Source: a virus. From it: a stretch of DNA of 46,408 nt. Where the stretch lies: positions 1 through 46,408 of IMG/VR virus record IMGVR_UViG_3300046373_000017. One strand, written 5' to 3'. This document shows positions 7,408-13,653 of the stretch, piece by piece (the stretch's first letter is position 1; each line of letters begins with the position of its first letter). Both the position numbers and the translations under genes were made by a program. Below the pieces are notes generated by a model. The model was not told the origin of the DNA, did not search any database, and saw only the letters and a list, made by a program, of their open reading frames with translations.

Positions 7408-7815
7408 ATGAGTGATATTAGACAAAAATTTGAAGAGTGGTACGCAATAAATTTTTTAACTCACATTCCAAATTATGATAAGCCGTCATATTTTGTAAAA
7501 TTTGGTATTGGTTATACATCGCCGCACATAGATGGCGCATGGCATGGTTATCAATCCAACACATTAGCCCTAGAATCTCGCGTTAAAGAGCTGACAGAGG
7601 CTTTGGAATATCTTAAAGAACATAGACTGTGGGTTAATAGCCATGCAAAAGCTGTTATTGAGGAATCCCTATCAACCACCACCCCAACACCAAATATGGA
7701 TAAGCGCGATGCTGAGGTGATAGAACGCTGCGCAGATTTAGCACAAGAAATGTATCTGTATTCAGGCGTTGATATTTCAGATGCCATACGCCAACTTAAA
7801 CACTGTAAGGAGTAG
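7408..7815 (+). CDS. Phage accessory protein with KFExWYA N-terminus (135 aa)
   Basis: Begins IRQKFEEWYAINF, closely matching the start of the protein at 8616 (IKTKFENWYAGIY). The middle has AWHGYQSNTLALESRVKEL leading into a coiled-coil-like segment. The C-terminus (KRDAEVIERCADLAQEM ... DISDAIRQL) is typical of phage early-region proteins that combine interchangeable modules. Role unknown. It uses the AAGGATTAGATA leader at 7396. Confidence 0.65.
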   Translation: MSDIRQKFEEWYAINFLTHIPNYDKPSYFVKFGIGYTSPHIDGAWHGYQSNTLALESRVKELTEALEYLKEHRLWVNSHAKAVIEESLSTTTPTPNMDKRDAEVIERCADLAQEMYLYSGVDISDAIRQLKHCKE

Positions 7816-7820
7816 TGAGA

Positions 7821-7985
7821 ATGAGTATTTTTGATAGTAGATTAGAGTTTGATATATTGCTAGATGGCATTGTAGATGGATATGTTAAGGCGGGTAAAAG
7901 TTTAGAATGGATTCAAGAGCATGTGCAAGAAGGTATTTGTTATGCCATTGAAGACTACAAGAACGATAATAATATTAAGGACTAA
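7821..7985 (+). CDS. Small hypothetical protein (54 aa)
   Basis: AAGGAG at 7808-7813 lies eight bases before the ATG. The product is acidic and probably helical (LEFDILLDGIVDGYVKAGKSL, EHVQEGICYAIEDYKN). The stop is two bases before the next ATG, again within an AAGGACTAAAA segment that serves as the next ribosome binding site. No family recognised. Confidence 0.55.
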   Translation: MSIFDSRLEFDILLDGIVDGYVKAGKSLEWIQEHVQEGICYAIEDYKNDNNIKD

Positions 7986-7987
7986 AA

Positions 7988-8413
7988 ATGACCATCGAAA
8001 AAATAAAAGAGATTGCGTTGAAGTGTGGGGCTGCATTCTATACAAACATAAATGATACGCCGACTATAGCATTTCATGAAACTGAGTTATTAGCCTTCGC
8101 CAAAGAATTAACAGGTGATCAGGAGCCAGTAGCATATTTAGACGCACAAGGAGTGTGTGCAATAACCGTACATATGATTAGTGAACTTAATAAAAGAAGA
8201 ACTAGTGGTGAATTTCCTTGGTCATTATGGCCGACTAAGCTCTACACAATCCCACCATCCCAAGCTGACAGGATTAAGGAATTGGAGGATGCACTAACCA
8301 TGCTGACTACCACTAAAGAATATAAAGACTCGCAAGGTAAGGACTACATTTACGAATCAATGAAAAATAGAGCATGGTATTTTGCTTACAAAGCGCTAGG
8401 AAAGGTTAAATAA
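7988..8413 (+). CDS. Phage accessory protein with EPVAYLD/LYTIPPS modules (141 aa)
   Basis: The N-terminal segment MTIEKIKEIALKCGA and the later QEPVAYLDAQG and TKLYTIPPSQADRIKELE motifs are widespread in modular early proteins of phages of Gram-negative hosts. There they mark interchangeable domains of unknown function. The C-terminal third is helical and rich in charged residues. It is preceded by AAGGACTAAAA and followed after two bases by the next start, so it belongs to the accessory operon. Confidence 0.65.
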   Translation: MTIEKIKEIALKCGAAFYTNINDTPTIAFHETELLAFAKELTGDQEPVAYLDAQGVCAITVHMISELNKRRTSGEFPWSLWPTKLYTIPPSQADRIKELEDALTMLTTTKEYKDSQGKDYIYESMKNRAWYFAYKALGKVK

Positions 8414-8415
8414 AT

Positions 8416-8613
8416 ATGCAATGTAAAAACTGTTATGGAACTGTCGCTGAATTTTTAGCTGTCAAAGATGCAAAAATAGCTGAACTCACCGCCACAAATG
8501 CCAAGCTTGAGGCTGAGTGTGCGAGATATAAATATGCTTTAACTCAAATAACCTACTCGCATGATGGATATGCTAAAGATGCAGCAGAAAAAGCACTCGG
8601 AAATGTTGAATAG
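8416..8613 (+). CDS. Small coiled-coil protein with N-terminal Cys pair (65 aa)
   Basis: The N-terminus MQCKNCYG has a CxxC pair, followed by a heptad-like helix (AKIAELTATNAKLEAECARY) and a C-terminal segment ending KDAAEKALGNVE. The end resembles the NRAWYFAYKALGKV tail of the gene just upstream, another sign of module reuse. Two bases separate it from each neighbour. Function unknown. Confidence 0.55.
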   Translation: MQCKNCYGTVAEFLAVKDAKIAELTATNAKLEAECARYKYALTQITYSHDGYAKDAAEKALGNVE

Positions 8614-8615
8614 TT

Positions 8616-8999
8616 ATGGAGATTAAAACGAAATTTGAAAATTGGTACGCAGGAATATACCCATTAACATGTAAAGATGAAAATTTATATAAAGCTATTG
8701 AACAAATGTTTAATAATAAACAAGCAGAAATCACCCGCCTAACCGCAGAAGTTGCGAAGTTGCGGAAGGATAAGTGGATTAGTGTGGATGATATTTTGCC
8801 AGATGAAATTAAATCAGTGCTGGCTGCTGGTGTTTTAAGGGGTGATAAAAAAATATCTGTAAATGAATGTTACTTTTCACAAGGTAAATGGTGGTCAGTA
8901 AGAAATACGACAATTCATAAAGTTACCTACTGGCAACCATTACCAATATCGCCAGCCATCGACGCGGCCATAAAAAGTAAGCAGAAAGAGAGTGAGTGA
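8616..8999 (+). CDS. DUF551-domain protein (127 aa)
   Basis: The N-terminus IKTKFENWYAGIY repeats the module seen at 7408. It is followed by a coiled-coil (NKQAEITRLTAEVAKLRKD) and then a DUF551 domain, recognised by KWISVDDILPDEI, VLAAGV and the closing TYWQPLPISP (WxPLP). DUF551 proteins are common in phage early regions and have no assigned biochemical role. The stop overlaps the next start as TGATG. Confidence 0.75.
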   Translation: MEIKTKFENWYAGIYPLTCKDENLYKAIEQMFNNKQAEITRLTAEVAKLRKDKWISVDDILPDEIKSVLAAGVLRGDKKISVNECYFSQGKWWSVRNTTIHKVTYWQPLPISPAIDAAIKSKQKESE

Positions 9000-9283
9000 T
9001 GCAAATAATAGATGACTTGATTGAAACTATGCAAACAACCAAGTATGAGCATAGTTCCTATGACGGTAAAAAATCCGAATCTACTTTATTGAGTCGCCAT
9101 CAGGGTAATGAAACTATTGCCATGCGCCAAGTATTGCTAGAGTTTATGCAAAAAAACTTTATAGATGCCAAGCTAGAAAATGAAGGGTTGAAGCAAAGAA
9201 TAATGATACTTAAAGCATGTGTAAATAACTCTAACTTTGCACCAATTATTAAGCCACCTAGAGCGAAAAAGGCTAACCAATGA
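8999..9283 (+). CDS. Hypothetical protein (94 aa)
   Basis: ATG 8999 shares bases with the TGA of the DUF551 gene (TGATG), and GAGAG lies upstream; a GTG one codon earlier is possible. The protein is polar with a helical middle (MRQVLLEFMQKNFIDAKLENEGLKQ) and a proline- and lysine-rich tail (KPPRAKKANQ) that suggests contact with nucleic acid. Family not recognised. Confidence 0.55.
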   Translation: MQIIDDLIETMQTTKYEHSSYDGKKSESTLLSRHQGNETIAMRQVLLEFMQKNFIDAKLENEGLKQRIMILKACVNNSNFAPIIKPPRAKKANQ

Positions 9284-9295
9284 AAGGGAGTGATC

Positions 9296-9385
9296 ATGCT
9301 ATTCCATCCAATGAATAAGTGCAGTAAGTGCAAAATAAGTGGATTTAAAGGCGCAAGGTGTCCTAGATGCGGCAGCTTTATATGA
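9296..9385 (+). CDS. Zinc-ribbon micro-protein (29 aa)
   Basis: MLFHPMNKCSKCKISGFKG is followed by CPRCGSFI, giving a clear CxxC...CxxC zinc-ribbon knuckle in only 29 residues. AAAGGGAG upstream is a good ribosome binding site, and the stop overlaps the next ATG as ATGA. The cysteine spacing and coupling make chance unlikely. It may bind nucleic acid or a host protein. Confidence 0.55.
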   Translation: MLFHPMNKCSKCKISGFKGARCPRCGSFI

Positions 9386-9459
9386 AAGAAACTAAAACTC
9401 AAGCACGCCGCCGTAGACGTGCGAAACTTAAAAAATTGAAAAGAGAGAATGATGCTTGA
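9382..9459 (+). CDS. Highly basic micro-protein (25 aa)
   Basis: Starts on an ATGA overlap with the zinc-ribbon gene and ends overlapping the next start by 8 bases. The product, MKETKTQARRRRRAKLKK and a short tail, has over half Arg/Lys and would bind nucleic acid or act as a localisation peptide. Support comes only from the coupling and composition. Confidence 0.4.
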   Translation: MKETKTQARRRRRAKLKKLKRENDA

Positions 9460-9544
9460 AATTGGCAGTAATTTAGCAAACTTTTTATATGGAATTTTAG
9501 CGTTATTGGCTTTCGTTGCTTATTTATGGTTTATTACAAAATGA
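9452..9544 (+). CDS. Membrane micro-protein (30 aa)
   Basis: Preceded by AAGAGAGAA and overlapping both neighbours (8 bases upstream, ATGA downstream). Residues 9-28 (LANFLYGILALLAFVAYLWF) form one clear transmembrane helix with a short basic end. Such 30-residue membrane peptides are frequent in phage accessory operons; its role is unknown. Confidence 0.5.
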   Translation: MLEIGSNLANFLYGILALLAFVAYLWFITK

Positions 9545-9729
9545 TTAACATAACCGAACTAAGAAAAGAATTTTCAACCAAACTCACCAAAACTGATAAC
9601 TTTGACGATGCTTTAATTAAAGTATTATGGCTAGCTTATCAAAAAGGTGTTAGTGATACTATTAACCAGGTAAGCGGATGGGATAAAAAGCTATTAGACA
9701 TTAATTGCACCAATGGGGAGATATTGTGA
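9541..9729 (+). CDS. Hypothetical helical protein (62 aa)
   Basis: ATG 9541 overlaps the previous stop as ATGA. The sequence MINITELRKEFSTKLTKT ... ALIKVLWLAYQKGVSDT is helical with a buried hydrophobic face, and the C-terminus is polar. Its stop overlaps the preferred GTG start of the next gene (GTGA). Function unknown. Confidence 0.55.
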   Translation: MINITELRKEFSTKLTKTDNFDDALIKVLWLAYQKGVSDTINQVSGWDKKLLDINCTNGEIL

Positions 9730-10190
9730 ATAACACCGATGTTAAGGTAAAGTTTCAAGCAGTCAATAAAGAAATATATAATCTAATTATTGCGCATCAT
9801 GAATTAACAGTAATGGAAATTACAAATTTACTTGGTTTACAAAAGCAACGGGTACGCCGACATATTATGAAATTATTAGAGCATAATCTATTAAGCGCAT
9901 CGCCTAATATTCGCGATGTAAAATATAAAGCTATCAATGTTTTAAACTTTAAAGAGTATCAAGAAAAAGACATGGCACATTATTTAGTACAAAATGTTAA
10001 GAAGAACTTAGAAAGAAGTCTTTCAACTATGCCAGCACACATACAAGAAGCTATTGCAAGCGGTCTAATTAGTGCAGATATAGTAAATACCTATTCACCA
10101 TTAGAAAACACGCCAGAGAAGTTTAAACACACCCCTAAGCCATATATCAATATGGCATGGCATGGTTATTCTGTTTATAATATGCTGTAG
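9726..10190 (+). CDS. Winged-helix DNA-binding protein (154 aa)
   Basis: GTG 9726 is chosen because GGGGAG lies five bases upstream and the start couples to the previous stop; a TTG at 9705 is a weaker option. Residues about 15-60 form a MarR/ArsR-like winged helix (EIYNLIIAHHELTVMEITN, then LGLQKQRVRRHIMKLLEHNLL). The C-terminal half is unassigned and ends WHGYSVYNML. It probably regulates phage or host transcription, or acts in replication like phage-encoded MarR-type initiator helpers. It is the last gene before a long non-coding stretch. Confidence 0.65.
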   Translation: MNNTDVKVKFQAVNKEIYNLIIAHHELTVMEITNLLGLQKQRVRRHIMKLLEHNLLSASPNIRDVKYKAINVLNFKEYQEKDMAHYLVQNVKKNLERSLSTMPAHIQEAIASGLISADIVNTYSPLENTPEKFKHTPKPYINMAWHGYSVYNML

Positions 10191-10199
10191 AAAAATGAA

Positions 10200-10532
10200 C
10201 AATATTTTATAATTTATGTTAATATAAAAACTAATCCAACCGAACGTGGTTTTACTTCATTTTCCCACTGTTTAGTTGGCGATTGGTTACCGTAAGTAAC
10301 CACAGGAATCAATCACTTGTGCATGAGTGACAGACGCAACCTAGAAAAGCGTAACTTTAGGAGTAGGAGCTAAGCAGTCGAAGCTTGAATACAACAAATG
10401 CAATCAGCAATTCATGGCTTAGAAAACTGACGATTGACTGGCGTAAGCATTCACTAAATAAATAAATATTCATGTAAAACGCTATTGAATTTATGGCTGT
10501 TGAGTATTTATTTATGTAGCAATTTTATCAAC
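10200..10532 (+). ncRNA. Candidate structured non-coding RNA
   Basis: No gene-sized frame is present on either strand. A TATAAT sits at 10208-10213. Several perfect or near-perfect stems follow: TGGTTAC/GTAACCA at 10284-10302 with a five-base loop, TCACT/AGTGA near 10315-10332, CCTA/TAGG near 10341-10362, CTAAGC/GCTTAG bracketing about 10370-10425, and AAATAAATA pairing with TATTTATTT near 10455-10515. A factor-independent terminator ends the stretch. The base composition here is less AT-rich than ordinary spacers. Together this suggests a roughly 330-nt regulatory or structural RNA, but no known family is recognised. Confidence 0.45.
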
Positions 10533-10556
10533 AATAACCTTAATGGTTATTTTTTT
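10533..10556 (+). terminator. Factor-independent terminator
   Basis: Seven-base stem AATAACC (10533-10539) and GGTTATT (10545-10551) with loop TTAAT, running into a T tract to 10556. It closes the non-coding stretch and lies 13 bases before ATG 10570, so it could attenuate the downstream two genes or end the candidate RNA. Confidence 0.7.
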
Positions 10557-10569
10557 ACGGATGTTATAA

Positions 10570-10794
10570 ATGAAAGAACACCTAAGCGACCAACTAGATG
10601 TAGCCAGTGAGTTAGAAATGAAAGCAAGTTATGCAACCATTAAGTATATATCAAGCAAAGCTAATAAACTTGAAATAGAGGCTAAAGGGTATTGTTTATT
10701 CTGTGGCGAGGATTTTGACGAAAGCCTAACCAAGCGATGGTGTGATGCTAATTGTAGACAAGACTTTGAACGTGAAAAATTAAGGAATAGATAA
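10570..10794 (+). CDS. Zinc-finger protein (74 aa)
   Basis: The N-terminal half is helical (ASELEMKASYATIKYISS). The C-terminal half is a zinc finger: YCLFCGEDF then RWCDANCRQDFERE, giving CxxC...CxxxC spacing like that of small phage zinc-finger and TraR/DksA-like proteins. The start follows the terminator at 10533 by 13 bases and no clear Shine-Dalgarno is visible. Probably binds DNA or RNA polymerase; uncertain. Confidence 0.6.
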   Translation: MKEHLSDQLDVASELEMKASYATIKYISSKANKLEIEAKGYCLFCGEDFDESLTKRWCDANCRQDFEREKLRNR

Positions 10795-10795
10795 A

Positions 10796-10951
10796 TTGCT
10801 AACCGTAAACGAAAAAGATGATGTAACGATTAATTTACCATGGCATGTTATAAAATATTTAGCCGTTCAATCTTACATTCACAAAAAACCAATGGATGAT
10901 ATTATTGCAGACGCTCTAAAGCATAGATTAAATCAAGGCGAGTTTGTTTAG
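10796..10951 (+). CDS. Ribbon-helix-helix-like small protein, TTG start (51 aa)
   Basis: TTG at 10796 is two bases after the upstream stop, with AAGGA nine bases before it. The product LTVNEKDDVTINLPWHVIKY ... SYIHKKPMDDIIADALKHRL has the beta-strand then two-helix pattern of MetJ/Arc-type repressors, with conserved-looking LP after the strand. It is the last plus-strand gene before the convergent terminator. Likely a DNA-binding regulator, but the assignment rests on pattern only. Confidence 0.5.
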   Translation: MLTVNEKDDVTINLPWHVIKYLAVQSYIHKKPMDDIIADALKHRLNQGEFV

Positions 10952-10965
10952 ATAATAAATATTTG

Positions 10966-10999
10966 TAAAAATAGCCATTTAATTTTTGGCTTTATTTTT
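10966..10999. terminator. Bidirectional terminator between convergent arms
   Basis: AGCCA (10973-10977) pairs with TGGCT (10987-10991), flanked by A-rich sequence on the left and a T-rich tract on the right, so it can end transcripts from both directions. It separates the end of the early arm (10951) from the end of the late arm (11011). Confidence 0.75.
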
Positions 11000-11010
11000 A
11001 TGCAACTTAA

Positions 11011-11619
11011 TTATTCACCTTCACGCCCATAGAGTAAAGTATCAGCATCCAACAAGCTACGGCACTGATTAAAATATGCCGTAGTTGCTGCACATGCAAG
11101 CTCTAAATCTTTTTTTTCAGTACGTACTCCAGCACAGGCTGGGTCGGTGTTTGGTTCACCTGTGGCAAGTCCTTCGGTATTGCTGGCAGTTTCTTTGGTT
11201 GTACCGCTATCACTTGTTGGTGTGAGCATGATACCAGTGCCGTGAACCATATTATATTCAATAGACTTAGCTTCATAAGTATCCTTAATTGATTTTGTGA
11301 GTTGTTTGATTGATTTAGTTTGAGTGATTGCATTTATTTGGTTAGTTGCGATATAACTCGCTACGTCATATTTAGATTGTGATTGTGCTTGTTTAACGGT
11401 TGATTCCTTCACGGCTTTTAATGTAGCTTCGTCGATTTGGTGTTTAAAAGTTTTAGCTTCTAATTGGCAAGCTTGTATGTCGCTTTTTGCGCCATTATAC
11501 GCATTATGTTCATACCACGCATACAAACATATTAAAACAAATACAAAAGTTTGCCAATGCTCTAGAATGAAGCCACATGCATTGCTTAAAAGTAGTTTTA
11601 TCGCTGTCCAAGTTAGCAT
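11011..11619 (-). CDS. Rz: Inner-membrane spanin subunit (Rz-like)
   Basis: 202 residues. An N-terminal transmembrane anchor (HWQTFVFVLICLYAWYEHNAY, about 21-41) precedes a long periplasmic helical region (about 55-120) and a polar C-terminus. This is the i-spanin plan. A lipoprotein o-spanin is nested inside it in another frame (11103-11276), the classic Rz/Rz1 layout, which makes the assignment firm. It would span the periplasm with Rz1 and fuse the two membranes at the end of lysis. Its start overlaps the endolysin stop by one base. Confidence 0.85.
   Translation of the reverse strand: MLTWTAIKLLLSNACGFILEHWQTFVFVLICLYAWYEHNAYNGAKSDIQACQLEAKTFKHQIDEATLKAVKESTVKQAQSQSKYDVASYIATNQINAITQTKSIKQLTKSIKDTYEAKSIEYNMVHGTGIMLTPTSDSGTTKETASNTEGLATGEPNTDPACAGVRTEKKDLELACAATTAYFNQCRSLLDADTLLYGREGE
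11103..11276 (-). CDS. Rz1: Outer-membrane spanin lipoprotein (Rz1-like), nested in Rz
   Basis: 57 residues read in a different frame entirely inside the Rz gene. MKLSLLNIIWFTALVSC is a signal peptide with lipobox (ALVSC) at residues 13-17. The mature part is proline-rich (PKKLPAIPKDLPQVNQTPTQP), as in Rz1 proteins. The start is chosen at ATG 11276 because AAGGA lies five bases upstream; the open frame extends further upstream but that would ruin the signal peptide. Expected to be anchored in the outer membrane and to bind the Rz C-terminus. Confidence 0.85.
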   Translation of the reverse strand: MKLSLLNIIWFTALVSCSHQQVIAVQPKKLPAIPKDLPQVNQTPTQPVLEYVLKKKI

Positions 11620-12140
11620 TAAATACCTAATACTTTCTTTGCTTTAACCAGTAATGCACGTCTATCATCAATGCCATTTTGACCGCCATTAATAACACGA
11701 GTAATTTTAACCAATAAGTCTGAATCAGCTAAAGTATTTAAACCATGCTTATCCCAAAACCAGCCAGCCGATAAAGCTGCATTTTCAGCAGTTTCTAAAA
11801 ATTCAGGATGCGTAATAAAATCTATACCAAAATCATTGCTAATTGTTTGATAGTTGGCGCGACCAGTAATTTGAATTAGTCCACGACCTTTATATTTAAC
11901 GCCATCACCAGCTTGAGTATTGCCTAAATCTTTTCTACCCTCATAAGCTACACCGCTTGCAATCTCATGAACATAAACCAGCCGACCACTTTCATGCAAT
12001 ATTTGCGCTAGAAAATGCGCTTGGCGCAATTGGGTATTAATTAAATATTTATCCATTGTCCTATTGATAGCATTAATAAACGCATTAGCTCGACTTAATG
12101 AACATGCTGCAATATCGGACAGTTCTTTAGCGCTTATCAT
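11619..12140 (-). CDS. GH19 chitinase-like endolysin
   Basis: 173 residues, the single-domain GH19 type common in phages of Gram-negative bacteria. The first catalytic glutamate is in AQILHESG near residue 51. A second acidic residue lies in HEIASG or YEGRKDLGN, and the GVKYKGRGLIQITGRANY segment forms the substrate cleft. It hydrolyses peptidoglycan glycan strands at lysis. No signal peptide is visible, so release depends on the holin gene just upstream. It sits between holin and Rz in a standard lysis cassette. Confidence 0.92.
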   Translation of the reverse strand: MISAKELSDIAACSLSRANAFINAINRTMDKYLINTQLRQAHFLAQILHESGRLVYVHEIASGVAYEGRKDLGNTQAGDGVKYKGRGLIQITGRANYQTISNDFGIDFITHPEFLETAENAALSAGWFWDKHGLNTLADSDLLVKITRVINGGQNGIDDRRALLVKAKKVLGI

Positions 12141-12367
12141 GGTGCTGTGGTTTCTGTTGGGGATTCTGATATTGTAGGACTGCCCAATATAGATGTATTA
12201 GATAATACGCGTAAAATTGCGTTACCTATAGCTAAAATCGTGGCAAGTACAGCATAAACAGTTGCAGGTAATACGTCTTGAAATAGAGTAAAACTTGCCT
12301 CAATGGCAATAAGAATTGCCACTATTAAGTTAAAAATGATTGTTTTTGATTTGTACCACGGTTTCAT
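12137..12367 (-). CDS. Holin-like membrane protein (76 aa)
   Basis: Start set at MKPWYKSK (12367) because GGAGG sits five bases upstream, within the codons of a longer alternative frame. Two hydrophobic segments (IIFNLIVAILIAIEASFTLF and TVYAVLATILAIGNAILRVL) and a short polar tail fit a class II holin. It overlaps the endolysin gene by four bases. It would form the membrane lesion that lets the endolysin reach the cell wall. Confidence 0.75.
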   Translation of the reverse strand: MKPWYKSKTIIFNLIVAILIAIEASFTLFQDVLPATVYAVLATILAIGNAILRVLSNTSILGSPTISESPTETTAP

Positions 12368-12368
12368 G

Positions 12369-12785
12369 TTAGCCTCCAACTATCTTTAAAAATTCGCTCG
12401 CCCAAACAGGTAAACTATGATTAAACAACAAATTCCATGTGATAAAACATATTAACGTAGGTTTCCAAAACGGTTCAATAACTTCTTTAAGAACGAATCG
12501 TACACCAAGCGCCATGCGACATAAGAATCGCGTACCTGCTTCAAGCTCTGTCGTTAGTGTAACCAAGCCTTGCGTGTTTTGCGCGATGGTTTTAACGTCA
12601 GCTTGAGTAGTTTTTACAGATTCTTGTGTGGCTTTAACATCAGCTTGCATACCTTCGGTAGCAATAGTATTGGCGGCTAGATTAGTTTTTAACCACTTCA
12701 TTTCCTTATCGCCAGCATCGAGCCTCGCGTGAATTGCAACTATTTCAGGAGATAAGGTTTTTCTACGTTCTTGTTTTATTTCCAC
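12369..12785 (-). CDS. Coiled-coil membrane protein of the lysis region (138 aa)
   Basis: Residues 10-80 are a long polar helix with repeating ADVK(A/T)TQ units (MQADVKATQESVKTTQADVK). A C-terminal hydrophobic segment (PFWKPTLICFITWNLLFNHS) follows near 105-125. Such proteins are often seen beside holin genes in contractile-tailed phages; a role as holin partner or antiholin is possible but not shown. The stop lies just upstream of the holin ribosome binding site. Confidence 0.6.
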   Translation of the reverse strand: MEIKQERRKTLSPEIVAIHARLDAGDKEMKWLKTNLAANTIATEGMQADVKATQESVKTTQADVKTIAQNTQGLVTLTTELEAGTRFLCRMALGVRFVLKEVIEPFWKPTLICFITWNLLFNHSLPVWASEFLKIVGG

Positions 12786-12805
12786 GATTAAAACTTTCTT
12801 ATTAA

Positions 12806-13030
12806 TTAATAGTTAACGTTTTCAGCTTCATCTTTACCAACCCACGGGCAAATTGAGATAAATTTTTCAGGATGTTGAATTGCATAAAACACGATACGTA
12901 TGTGATTAATACGGTTAGTCACGTCTGCTGGTGGTACGTTCGGAAGTATTAATACTTTGATAAACAAATACAGACCTAACGCCCATATGGGCAGCATTGC
13001 AACGATTAACACCAACAATAGTATGTTCAT
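12806..13030 (-). CDS. Membrane protein (74 aa)
   Basis: Start chosen at ATG 13030, which overlaps the preceding stop as ATGA; a TTG two codons earlier is less likely. A strong N-terminal transmembrane segment (MNILLLVLIVAMLPIWALGL) extends into a second hydrophobic stretch, followed by a soluble region ending WVGKDEAENVNY. Probably part of the late membrane/lysis group; function unknown. Confidence 0.6.
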   Translation of the reverse strand: MNILLLVLIVAMLPIWALGLYLFIKVLILPNVPPADVTNRINHIRIVFYAIQHPEKFISICPWVGKDEAENVNY

Positions 13031-13308
13031 GAACAATGCCCCGCTTTAATGTAATTGAGTAACTTGCATATCGTATTTGCCAGCCAGCCACGATAACCGC
13101 TTGTCGATTTAAGACGCTCAACTCGCTTAGTAAGCAAGTATTCTTTCGGAATCTCAATGAATATGATTGTAAACCATGTGACATTAACGGCGAAATCTAA
13201 CAAACCGCCGACAATCGTCAAAGCTTTAAGTACAACACCGTTAACGTGCGCCCACGCGACATAAACGAGCAATAACGTTAATGGGTTGATAATGTATAGC
13301 GCTATCAT
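13027..13308 (-). CDS. Membrane protein (93 aa)
   Basis: Hydrophobic segments at about 3-20 (ALYIINPLTLLLVYVAWA) and 25-50 (LKALTIVGGLLDFAVNVTWF) precede a basic soluble C-terminus. The gene overlaps its neighbours by four bases on each side. Related small membrane proteins occur downstream of tail fibre genes in phages; no specific function is known. Confidence 0.6.
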   Translation of the reverse strand: MIALYIINPLTLLLVYVAWAHVNGVVLKALTIVGGLLDFAVNVTWFTIIFIEIPKEYLLTKRVERLKSTSGYRGWLANTICKLLNYIKAGHCS

Positions 13309-13643
13309 ACAATCGCATTCAACTCAGCACGTAACGCGGTAATTTGCGTATTTATGTCTTTAAGTTTCTTATAGAAAGGATTTTTAGAGTATAGCGTAGG
13401 TTCGCTAATACTTTGCGCAGCCGCTTGACTTAATGTAAGTGCGAGCCAGCCTTCACGCTCGCCACGTGTCATGTATTGACTAGCTTCTAATGCGTCGATT
13501 TCAGACTGCTTCAGAGCTTTAAAATTTATTTCAATTTCTATCTGAGGAGGTTGAGTTGCGCTATAAGTTTCATCAGACGCACAATCGTCTTTGCTATCAA
13601 TCGCTCTCCATCCTTTATCATCATTTCTAACCGCATAACCCAT
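13305..13643 (-). CDS. Tail-fibre-associated protein (112 aa)
   Basis: The N-terminus MGYAVRNDDKGWRAIDSKDD resembles the opening of many fibre-linked and tail-fibre-assembly proteins. The C-terminus has paired helices (SEIDALEASQYMTRGEREGW and YKKLKDINTQITALRAEL). Position immediately after the fibre gene supports a chaperone-like role in fibre folding or attachment. Assignment is by context and general pattern. Confidence 0.6.
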   Translation of the reverse strand: MGYAVRNDDKGWRAIDSKDDCASDETYSATQPPQIEIEINFKALKQSEIDALEASQYMTRGEREGWLALTLSQAAAQSISEPTLYSKNPFYKKLKDINTQITALRAELNAIV

Positions 13644-13653
13644 TTTAATCTCC

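Noticed and set aside
10200-10532. tRNA or tmRNA gene
   Set aside because: No cloverleaf with matching anticodon arm and T-loop could be built; the hairpins do not follow tRNA order.
12915-13184. 89-codon minus-strand frame overlapping two membrane-protein genes
   Set aside because: Neighbouring frames have ATGA coupling and transmembrane segments; this one has neither.
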